Assembly (NCBI GenBank): GCA_964622305.1
Contig: CAZUPR010000024.1
Location: 1-18,978, forward strand
Length of the DNA stretch: 18,978 bases
Source: SKKY01 sp964622305
Lineage (GTDB): Bacteria > Bacillota > Peptococcia > Peptococcales > SKKY01
Direction of reading: 5' to 3'
Numbering within the stretch: position 1 is the first letter of the stretch; each line of letters begins with the position of its first letter. Positions 14,142 to 18,978 of the stretch are shown here, piece by piece. Under the pieces are notes generated by a model that saw only the letters and a program-made list of their open reading frames with translations, made no database searches and had not been told where the DNA came from. The position numbers were made by a program, and so were the translations under genes.

Positions 14142-14566
14142 TATTCTTCACCACCAATTTCTTCCTTTTTCACAAACTTGCATTTTACAGGAAGCTTATG
14201 CATAGCAAGTCTGAAAGCTTCTCTGGCCACTTCTTCAGTAACGCCAGACATTTCAAACAGGATGCGTCCTGGTTTAACTACTGCTACCCAGTATTCTGGT
14301 GAACCTTTACCTGAACCCATTCTGGTTTCAGCAGGCTTTGCAGTGATTGGTTTGTGAGGGAATATTTTTATCCAGACTTTACCACCACGTTTGATATAAC
14401 GAGTCATCGCAATACGTGCTGCTTCTATTTGTCTGCTGGTGATCCAGGATGCTTCTAGAGATTGCAATCCATATTCACCATATGAAATGGTATTACCTTT
14501 ATTAGCGTTTCCCGACATTTTTGGTCTGTGGGGTCTGCGCCATTTTACTCTTTTAGGCATTAACAT
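14141..14566 (-). CDS. rplP: 50S ribosomal protein L16
   Basis: L16 helps position A-site tRNA on the 50S subunit. The 141-residue product starts MLMPKRVKWRRPHRPKMSG, then GNTISYGEYGLQSLEASWIT, RRG-like RYIKRGGKVWIKIFPHKPIT and the conserved loop MGSGKGSPEYWVAVVKPGR near residues 84-102. The first of two nearby ATG codons (14566) is chosen because the AGGAGG in the end of rpsC is eight bases away, against fourteen for the second, and because the family usually begins MLMPKR. The TAA stop shares one base with the rpmC ATG (TAATG). Confidence 0.96.
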   Translation of the reverse strand: MLMPKRVKWRRPHRPKMSGNANKGNTISYGEYGLQSLEASWITSRQIEAARIAMTRYIKRGGKVWIKIFPHKPITAKPAETRMGSGKGSPEYWVAVVKPGRILFEMSGVTEEVAREAFRLAMHKLPVKCKFVKKEEIGGEE

Positions 14567-14569
14567 GGT

Positions 14570-15238
14570 TTATTCCTCCTCTTTAACAGGTTGTGGAGCT
14601 TTTTTTGCCGCTGGCAGGATTTCACCATTGTAAATCCAAACTTTTACTCCAAGTTTACCGTAAGTAGTATCTGCCTCCGCAAACGCATAATCTATATCTG
14701 CTCTTAGTGTGTGAAGAGGAACTTTACCCTCACTCATCCACTCTGTTCTTGCGATTTCTGCTCCTCCAAGTCTACCTGAAACAGCAATTTTGATACCTTG
14801 GGCTCCACTCTTGCGAGCTCTGCCAATAGCTTGTTTGATTGCTCTTCTGAAGGCAACTCTCTTTTCAAGCTGGGCGGCAACCGCTTCAGCTACAAGCTGT
14901 GAATCTTTTTCCGGTCTTTTTACTTCCTGTATATTGATATTAACTTCTTTGTTTGTCATCTTCTTTAGCTCTTCTTTTAAAGCTTCAATTTCTGAGCCAT
15001 TTCTGCCTATTACTATTCCTGGTTTTGCAGTGAAGATGGTTATTTTAATTCTGGTATTTGCAGCTCTTTCAATGATGATGTTTGAAATACCAGCTGTGAA
15101 CAACTTAGTTTTAATGTACTCTCTGATTTTTAAGTCTTCTTGCAGAAGCTCTACATACAATTTATCAGCGTACCATCTTGCGTCCCAGTCTCTTATAATA
15201 CCAACTCTCAGACCTTTAGGACTAACCTTTTGACCCAC
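14570..15238 (-). CDS. rpsC: 30S ribosomal protein S3
   Basis: S3 lies at the mRNA entry channel of the 30S subunit and helps unwind mRNA. The 222-residue product starts GQKVSPKGLRVGIIRDWDA after the initiator, and carries a type II KH domain with the GxxG loop GRNG at 78-81 (in the context GIVIGRNGSEIEALKEEL). The C-terminal domain has the GRLGGAEIARTEWMSEG and PLHTLRADIDYA patterns at about 150-185. The start is GTG at 15238, with GGAGGG ahead of it inside the end of rplV. The final EEE codons are the Shine-Dalgarno site of rplP. Confidence 0.97.
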   Translation of the reverse strand: MGQKVSPKGLRVGIIRDWDARWYADKLYVELLQEDLKIREYIKTKLFTAGISNIIIERAANTRIKITIFTAKPGIVIGRNGSEIEALKEELKKMTNKEVNINIQEVKRPEKDSQLVAEAVAAQLEKRVAFRRAIKQAIGRARKSGAQGIKIAVSGRLGGAEIARTEWMSEGKVPLHTLRADIDYAFAEADTTYGKLGVKVWIYNGEILPAAKKAPQPVKEEE

Positions 15239-15242
15239 TTAA

Positions 15243-15584
15243 TTATCCCTCCTTCTTCTCAGCTACAACCACTGTAATGTGGCTTGTTCTTTTACGAATA
15301 AGATCCGCCCTTCCCTGGGCTCTTGGTCTTTGTCTTTTCATTGTTGGACCCTGGTCTACGTAACAAGCCTTTACATAGAGGTTGTCTGTATCCATGTCAT
15401 AATTATTTCCAGCATTGGCAACAGCTGAATCTAAAACTTTTCCCACTAAGAAAGCTGCTTTTTTAGGGGCGAATTTTAAAGTTGCTGATGCTTCCTGCAC
15501 ATCTTTTCCTCTGATGATATTCATCACTTGCTGAACTTTTGTTGGCGAAATTCTCATGTGTTTCGCAACTGCTTTTGCTTCCAT
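15243..15584 (-). CDS. rplV: 50S ribosomal protein L22
   Basis: L22 forms a constriction of the peptide exit tunnel with L4 through its beta-hairpin. The 113-residue product begins MEAKAVAKHMRISPTKVQQV, contains the helical core with ILDxA-like VLDSAVANAGNNYDMD around residues 50-66, and has the tunnel hairpin sequence KRQRPRAQGRADLIRKRTSH at about 83-102, followed by ITVVVAEKK. Length is normal for bacteria. The ATG at 15584 is preceded by AGGAGG at a slightly long spacing of about 13 bases. Four bases separate its stop from the rpsC start. Confidence 0.96.
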   Translation of the reverse strand: MEAKAVAKHMRISPTKVQQVMNIIRGKDVQEASATLKFAPKKAAFLVGKVLDSAVANAGNNYDMDTDNLYVKACYVDQGPTMKRQRPRAQGRADLIRKRTSHITVVVAEKKEG

Positions 15585-15610
15585 CTTGCAAAGAACCTCC
15601 TCTCTCTTTC

Positions 15611-15647
15611 TCTTCAGGTCAACCTAGCCTTATCTTAAGCCTGAAGA
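15611..15647 (-). repeat. Inverted repeat spanning the rpsS stop codon
   Basis: TCTTCAGG at 15647-15640 (minus strand reading) is perfectly complementary to CCTGAAGA at 15618-15611, with 21 bases between that include the rpsS stop codon. No T-run follows, so it is not an intrinsic terminator. It could be an intercistronic mRNA stem before the purine-rich rplV ribosome binding region, or chance. Function unknown. Confidence 0.4.
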
Positions 15648-15911
15648 TCTCTCTGAGTCTGTGTGACCTTTGTATGTTCTTGTAGGAGAGAACTCTCCCA
15701 GTTTATGCCCTACCATATCCTCTGTTATATATACAGGTACATGTTTTCTGCCATCATGAACGGCAACAGTATGTCCTATGAACTCTGGAAAGATTGTTGA
15801 GCTTCTTGACCAAGTTTTAATCAGTTTCTTTTCATTGTTTTCATTCATTTTCTGGATTCTTTTGTAAAGACGTTCTTCAACAAAAGGCCCCTTCTTTACT
15901 GATCTGCTCAT
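15630..15911 (-). CDS. rpsS: 30S ribosomal protein S19
   Basis: S19 forms a complex with S13 in the 30S head, near the A-site tRNA. The 93-residue product begins MSRSVKKGPFVEERL and has the conserved core KTWSRSSTIFPEFIGHTVAVHDG (split about residues 33-55) and HKLGEFSPTRTYKGH near 69-83, as expected for the family. The ATG at 15911 follows GGGAGGAAATAACTTA, a normal site. Downstream is a 45-base gap to rplV, one of the larger ones in this cluster, which contains half of an inverted repeat whose other half lies over the rpsS 3' end. Confidence 0.96.
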   Translation of the reverse strand: MSRSVKKGPFVEERLYKRIQKMNENNEKKLIKTWSRSSTIFPEFIGHTVAVHDGRKHVPVYITEDMVGHKLGEFSPTRTYKGHTDSERSSGLR

Positions 15912-15935
15912 TAAGTTATTTCCTCCCTTCTAAGA

Positions 15936-16763
15936 CTATTTTCTCTTCTTAACTATAAATTTATCGCTGTCTTTGTTTTTCTTACGAGTCTTGCCACCAA
16001 CTGCAATTTTACCCCAAGGTGATACAGGAGCCTTACGTCCGATAGGAGCACGGCCTTCACCACCACCGTGTGGGTGATCGTTAGGGTTCATTACTGAACC
16101 ACGAACTGTTGGTCTAAATCCAAGCCAGCGGGTTTTTCCTGCTTTACCAATTGTGATGTTTTCATGAGCCTGGTTACCAACCTGACCGATTGTTGCACGA
16201 CAATTGATATGAACCATTCTTACTTCTCCGGAAGGCATTCTGATTTGAGCATAATTGCCTTCTTTTGCCATAAGCTGAATGCTGTTACCAGCTGATCTTG
16301 CTAATTGGCCACCTTTACCTGGTTTCATCTCCACGTTGTGGATGATGGTACCAACTGGTATGTTTCTGATTGGTAAAGCGTTACCAACCTTGATGTCTGC
16401 ATCAGGGCCTGAGTAAATAACATCGCCAACCTTTAAACCATTTGGAGCGATAATATATCTCTTTTCCCCATCCAGATAAGTAATAAGTGCAATGTTTGAG
16501 GATCTGTTTGGATCGTACTCAATAGTGCTTACCTTGCCTGGAATAGTATCTTTATTTCTTTTGAAATCTATTAATCTGTATTTTCTTTTATGTCCGCCAC
16601 CACGGTGACGTACTGTAATTTTACCCCTTGAATTTCTTCCTGCGCTTTTCTTTAAAGGAACCAGCAACGTCTTTTCTGGTTGGTCAGTAGTTAGCTCCTT
16701 AAATGACAATATTGTCATATGTCTTCTAGCAGGAGATGTAGGTTTAAAACTTTTTATAGACAT
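15936..16763 (-). CDS. rplB: 50S ribosomal protein L2
   Basis: L2 is among the most conserved ribosomal proteins; it supports subunit joining and the peptidyl transferase centre. The 275-residue product starts MSIKSFKPTSPARRHMT and shows the OB-fold region (about 40-120), the SH3-like domain (125-195) and the C-terminal signature NPNDHPHGGGEGRAPIGRK at 226-244. His230 is the counterpart of the functionally important His229 of E. coli. The ATG at 16763 has TAGGAGGT eight bases upstream. The basic tail ends KDSDKFIVKKRK. Position between rplW and rpsS is standard. Confidence 0.97.
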   Translation of the reverse strand: MSIKSFKPTSPARRHMTILSFKELTTDQPEKTLLVPLKKSAGRNSRGKITVRHRGGGHKRKYRLIDFKRNKDTIPGKVSTIEYDPNRSSNIALITYLDGEKRYIIAPNGLKVGDVIYSGPDADIKVGNALPIRNIPVGTIIHNVEMKPGKGGQLARSAGNSIQLMAKEGNYAQIRMPSGEVRMVHINCRATIGQVGNQAHENITIGKAGKTRWLGFRPTVRGSVMNPNDHPHGGGEGRAPIGRKAPVSPWGKIAVGGKTRKKNKDSDKFIVKKRK

Positions 16764-16792
16764 GGACCTTACCTCCTAATCAAAATTCACTC

Positions 16793-17080
16793 TTACATTC
16801 CTTCGAATACTTCGATTTGCTGGCCTTCTTTAAGAGTTACAATAGCTTTTTTCCAGCTTGATGTTTTTCCTTCATATTTTCCCATTCTTTTTGTCTTGCC
16901 TTTTATGTTCATGGTGGATACGTTTCTTACATCAACCTTGAAAATATTTTGTACTGCTTTTTTAATTTCATATTTGTTGGCATCTTTGGCGACTTTAAAA
17001 GTGTATTTTCCTTCTTCCATCAGACCAACTGTTTTCTCAGTAATGATTGGTTTAATCAAAATGTCATATGAAGTCTTCAC
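16793..17080 (-). CDS. rplW: 50S ribosomal protein L23
   Basis: L23 sits at the exit of the peptide tunnel and is the docking point for signal recognition particle and trigger factor. The 95-residue product begins with the family pattern KTSYDILIKPIITEKT and carries the VRNVSTMNIKGKTKRMGKYEG segment of the tunnel loop (split here as residues about 51-71). The start is GTG at 17080, preceded by AGGAGGTG inside the end of rplD at a good spacing, and overlaps the rplD stop by four bases. The length is the normal one for Gram-positive bacteria. Confidence 0.96.
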   Translation of the reverse strand: MKTSYDILIKPIITEKTVGLMEEGKYTFKVAKDANKYEIKKAVQNIFKVDVRNVSTMNIKGKTKRMGKYEGKTSSWKKAIVTLKEGQQIEVFEGM

Positions 17081-17703
17081 TTAGAAAGCACCTCCTCTGC
17101 TCTGGCAACTGCATCCTGAGTGATTATTAATCTATCATGTCTGATAACATCATAAACATTCAGTCCAGCTGATGTTGTGTAGGTAACTCCAGGGATATTG
17201 CTCACTGACTTGCCTACGTTGTAGTTATCTTCAGCTGTTACAACCAAAGCCTTGCCTTGATTGTTAAGAGCTGCAAGAATTCTGATAATTTCTTTAGTTT
17301 TTGGTGCTTCCATTTCCAGATTATCAAGAACTGTAAATTGCTCATTTGCTACCTTGTCGCTAAGGACAGATTTAAGAGCAAGCCTTCTTTTTTTCTTAGG
17401 AATATTGTAGGAGTAATCTCTTGGCTTTGGACCAAAAGTTATTGCACCACCGCGCCAAATTGGAGATCTGCTGCTGCCGGCTCTGGCTCTGCCAGTTCCT
17501 TTTTGTCTCCAGGGCTTGCGGCCGCCCCCTCTGACTTCTCCTCTTACTTTTGTAGAGGATGTACCTCTTCTCATACTGGCAAGCTGCATTACTACTGCTT
17601 CATGGACTACGCTTTCGTTAGGCTCAATCCCAAAAACTGCTTCGTTAAGCTCAATTTGTCCAACTTCTTGCCCTTCTATATTGAAAACTTTCACACTTGG
17701 CAT
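17077..17703 (-). CDS. rplD: 50S ribosomal protein L4
   Basis: L4 lines the upper part of the polypeptide exit tunnel and, in several bacteria, represses its own S10 operon. The 208-residue product has the L4 extended-loop signature GGGRKPWRQKGTGRARAG around residues 60-77, followed by IWRGGAITFGPKPRDYSY. The C-terminal half has the usual alpha/beta fold sequence ending with a run through VARAEEVLSK. The AGGAGG site of the next gene is encoded by its EEV codons, and its TGA stop overlaps the rplW GTG start by four bases (GTGA), which suggests translational coupling. Given the structured leader upstream of rpsJ, L4 is the natural candidate for feedback control here; this is inference. Confidence 0.97.
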   Translation of the reverse strand: MPSVKVFNIEGQEVGQIELNEAVFGIEPNESVVHEAVVMQLASMRRGTSSTKVRGEVRGGGRKPWRQKGTGRARAGSSRSPIWRGGAITFGPKPRDYSYNIPKKKRRLALKSVLSDKVANEQFTVLDNLEMEAPKTKEIIRILAALNNQGKALVVTAEDNYNVGKSVSNIPGVTYTTSAGLNVYDVIRHDRLIITQDAVARAEEVLSK

Positions 17704-17733
17704 TTATTTATATCCTCCTTCCTGCTGTTTTCC

Positions 17734-18351
17734 TTATGACTTAATTGCTTTTCTAATTGTTATAAGATTCTTTCTTGCACCAGGTACTGAACCTTTTACA
17801 AGAATTAAGTTTTTAGCTGCGTCTACCTGAACAATTTCAAGTCCTTGAATAGTTACCTTGTCTCCACCTAATCTTCCTGGCATTTTCTTGCCTTTAAAGA
17901 TTTTGCTTGGTCCAAGAGGTCCTACTGAACCTGGGCTTCTATGGTGTCTGGAACCATGAGTCATTGGTCCACGGCCAAAGTTGTGCCTTTTAATAACACC
18001 GGCCATTCCTTTTCCCTTACTGGTGCCAGTTATGTCTACCATGTCGCCAGCCTGAAAAACATCGGCTTTTATTTCATGGCCCAGAGGATACTGGGAAAGG
18101 TCATCTACCTTCATTTCTCTCAAATATCTTAGAGGAGCAACTCCAGCTTTTGCAAACTGACCTTTTTTAGGTTTGTTTACATTTTGTTCTTTAATGCTGC
18201 CATAACCAACTTGTACAGCCTGGTAGCCGTCATTCTCCAGATCTTTCTGCTGAATAACTACACAAGGTCCAGCTTCAATTACTGTTACAGGAGTTAATTT
18301 ACCCTGGCTGTCAAAGACCTGTGTCATTCCAATTTTTTTACCTAATATCAT
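17734..18351 (-). CDS. rplC: 50S ribosomal protein L3
   Basis: L3 is an early-assembly 50S protein whose long loop reaches toward the peptidyl transferase centre. The 205-residue product starts MILGKKIGMTQVF, the standard L3 opening, and contains the conserved central GTSKGKGMAGVIKRHNF and the MTHGSRHHRSPGSVG loop (about residues 110-145), including the glutamine-free HGSRHHR segment typical of bacteria. The ATG at 18351 is preceded by AAGGTGA; a GTG six codons earlier overlaps its own GGGAGG site and was rejected. It lies between rpsJ and rplD in the standard S10 order. Confidence 0.96.
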   Translation of the reverse strand: MILGKKIGMTQVFDSQGKLTPVTVIEAGPCVVIQQKDLENDGYQAVQVGYGSIKEQNVNKPKKGQFAKAGVAPLRYLREMKVDDLSQYPLGHEIKADVFQAGDMVDITGTSKGKGMAGVIKRHNFGRGPMTHGSRHHRSPGSVGPLGPSKIFKGKKMPGRLGGDKVTIQGLEIVQVDAAKNLILVKGSVPGARKNLITIRKAIKS

Positions 18352-18378
18352 TTCTCTCACCTTCTCCACCTCCCAATC

Positions 18379-18687
18379 TTAGAGTTTAATCTCGATGTCC
18401 ACACCAGAAGGCAAGTCTAGTCTCATTAATGCATCAACTGTCTTTGGTGTAGGATCAAGGATGTCAATTAATCTTTTGTGTGTTCTTTTTTCAAACTGTT
18501 CCCTTGAGTCTTTATTGACGTGAGGTGATCTTAAAATTGTAAAAACATTTTTTTCTGTTGGAAGAGGGATTGGGCCAGATACATTGGCACCTGTCTTCTT
18601 CGCAGTTTCAACAATCCTTTGTGCAGATTGATCAATTATCTTGTGATCAAACGCTTTTAATCTGATTCTAATTTTTTGTTTCGCCAT
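18379..18687 (-). CDS. rpsJ: 30S ribosomal protein S10
   Basis: S10 is a component of the 30S head and, as NusE, part of transcription antitermination complexes. The 102-residue product begins MAKQKIRIRLKAFDHK and ends with PSGVDIEIKL, matching the family over its full usual length. The ATG at 18687 is preceded by AGGAGGA with a spacing of about six bases. A longer reading from a GTG at 18747 adds 20 residues that are not part of the family and overlap the leader hairpin, so it was not used. This is the first gene after the promoter at 18838-18811 and gives the S10 cluster its name; rplC follows after 27 bases. Confidence 0.97.
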   Translation of the reverse strand: MAKQKIRIRLKAFDHKIIDQSAQRIVETAKKTGANVSGPIPLPTEKNVFTILRSPHVNKDSREQFEKRTHKRLIDILDPTPKTVDALMRLDLPSGVDIEIKL

Positions 18688-18804
18688 TTTCATTCCTCCT
18701 AACCGCCCGATTATACGGACATTCTCAGCGGAAATTAACTTGTCCACGGTGTCTGGCGTATCATCGCGTCAACAACCTTCCGCCTCATCGCACTTTGTGC
18801 ATAC
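18688..18804 (-). promoter_or_regulatory. Structured 5' leader of the S10 operon (candidate autoregulatory RNA)
   Basis: The untranslated leader of about 117 nt contains arms that pair around a central loop. CGCCAGA (18758-18752) pairs with TCGGGCG (18710-18704) at six of seven positions. Inside it GTGGACA (18747-18741) pairs with TGTCCGT (18721-18715), with two G-U pairs. A small GCAC/GTGC hairpin lies upstream at 18800-18790. The outer 3' arm ends a few bases before the rpsJ Shine-Dalgarno AGGAGGA. S10 operon leaders are regulated by L4 in gamma-proteobacteria; whether L4 acts here is inference. Confidence 0.5.
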
Positions 18805-18810
18805 CCTCTT

Positions 18811-18838
18811 ATTATATACATTTTTTGGTCTTTGTCTA
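18811..18838 (-). promoter_or_regulatory. Sigma-A type promoter of the S10-spc-alpha cluster
   Basis: On the minus strand TAGACA (18838-18833; five of six matches to the -35 consensus) is followed after 16 bases by a perfect TATAAT (18816-18811). Transcription should begin near 18804. The promoter sits just after the tuf terminator and about 125 bases before the rpsJ start codon, which leaves room for a leader. No equally good promoter was seen further down the S10, spc or alpha genes, although I did not scan every coding region exhaustively. Confidence 0.75.
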
Positions 18839-18850
18839 GATTAAAATTAG

Positions 18851-18891
18851 AAAAAAATGAAAATCAGGACAAGTTTTTACCTGTCCTGATT
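18851..18891 (-). terminator. Intrinsic terminator after tuf
   Basis: Read on the minus strand, a perfect 10-bp stem (AATCAGGACA at 18891-18882 with its complement at 18871-18862) encloses a 10-base loop. It is followed by a T-rich run with seven uninterrupted T residues at 18857-18851. It lies between the tuf stop codon and the rpsJ promoter and should end the str-type transcript. Confidence 0.88.
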
Positions 18892-18925
18892 ATTATGATT
18901 TCATATTAAGATTTTTAAGCTAATT

Positions 18926-18978
18926 TTACTCTCTGATGTCAGAAACTACACCAGCGCCAACTGTTCTGCCACCTTCAC
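18926..18978 (-). CDS. tuf: Elongation factor Tu, C-terminal end only (partial)
   Basis: Only the last 16 codons and the TAA stop are inside the window; the rest runs off the right edge. The reading frame gives EGGRTVGAGVVSDIRE, the nearly invariant C-terminus of bacterial EF-Tu, the GTPase that carries aminoacyl-tRNA to the ribosome. The position directly upstream of rpsJ is the usual one for the last gene of the str cluster (rpsL-rpsG-fusA-tuf). A strong intrinsic terminator follows 34 bases after the stop, so this transcript probably ends before the S10 cluster. The identity is secure despite the short fragment because this tail is distinctive and the context fits. Confidence 0.93.
   Translation of the reverse strand, partial: EGGRTVGAGVVSDIRE

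Noticed and set aside
14790..15233. 147-codon open frame on the plus strand opposite rpsC
   Set aside because: It is the antisense shadow of a certain S3 gene, with no ribosome binding site or recognizable domain.
17257..17739. 160-codon open frame on the plus strand opposite rplD
   Set aside because: Antisense shadow of L4; low-complexity composition and no family resemblance.
18688..18747. Extended start of S10 at a GTG, adding 20 residues
   Set aside because: The added segment is not in the S10 family, lies in the leader hairpin, and has no ribosome binding site, while ATG 18687 has AGGAGGA.
1..18978. Possible CRISPR arrays, insertion sequences, tRNA or rRNA genes, or a novel defence or biosynthetic system
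   Set aside because: Nearly all bases are used by recognized housekeeping genes in conserved order; no repeats with spacers, transposase frames or RNA gene signatures were seen.

Overview
This window is a long block of housekeeping genes, all on the minus strand, so transcription runs from the right edge to the left. It is AT-rich and the gene order is that of a Gram-positive, probably Clostridia-like, Bacillota. The pointers are: S10, spc and alpha ribosomal protein clusters joined end to end; an adenylate kinase with a four-cysteine zinc LID; zinc-type S14, S4, L36 and L24; a small KOW-domain RNA-binding protein in front of infA; and ecfA1-ecfA2-ecfT-truA-rplM-rpsI after rplQ. I cannot name the genus. 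A run of exactly 100 N shows that this is a draft scaffold.

Layout in the direction of transcription. At 18978-18926 is the last 16 codons of tuf, followed by a clear intrinsic terminator. A promoter (18838-18811) and a structured leader of about 117 nt precede the S10 cluster: rpsJ, rplC, rplD, rplW, rplB, rpsS, rplV, rpsC, rplP, rpmC, rpsQ (18687-13654). The spc cluster follows without a visible break: rplN, rplX, rplE, rpsN, rpsH, rplF, rplR, rpsE, rpmD, rplO, secY, adk, a KOW protein, infA, rpmJ. Then comes the alpha cluster: rpsM, rpsK, rpsD, rpoA, rplQ (6846-4049), closed by a terminator-like hairpin. Next are the two ATPases and transmembrane subunit of an ECF vitamin/metal transporter, then truA. 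Finally rplM-rpsI has its own promoter, overlapping the truA stop codon, and a hairpin leader. Three genes too short for a 60-codon cut-off were found by hand: rpsN, rpmD and rpmJ.

The genes work as one growth unit. They supply 27 ribosomal proteins, IF1, the EF-Tu end, the RNA polymerase alpha subunit, the SecY translocon and adenylate kinase, with a tRNA pseudouridine synthase and the shared energizing module of ECF transporters attached. I found no mobile element, CRISPR array, tRNA, rRNA or unknown multigene system. The points worth a second look are regulatory or structural: the rplM promoter and leader, a perfect hairpin that holds the rplN ribosome binding site in its loop, the absence of map next to adk, the S10 leader, several non-ATG starts, and the assembly gap that cuts both ecfA1 and ecfA2. 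There is no stretch above 300 bases without a gene; the longest is the 238 bases between tuf and rpsJ.
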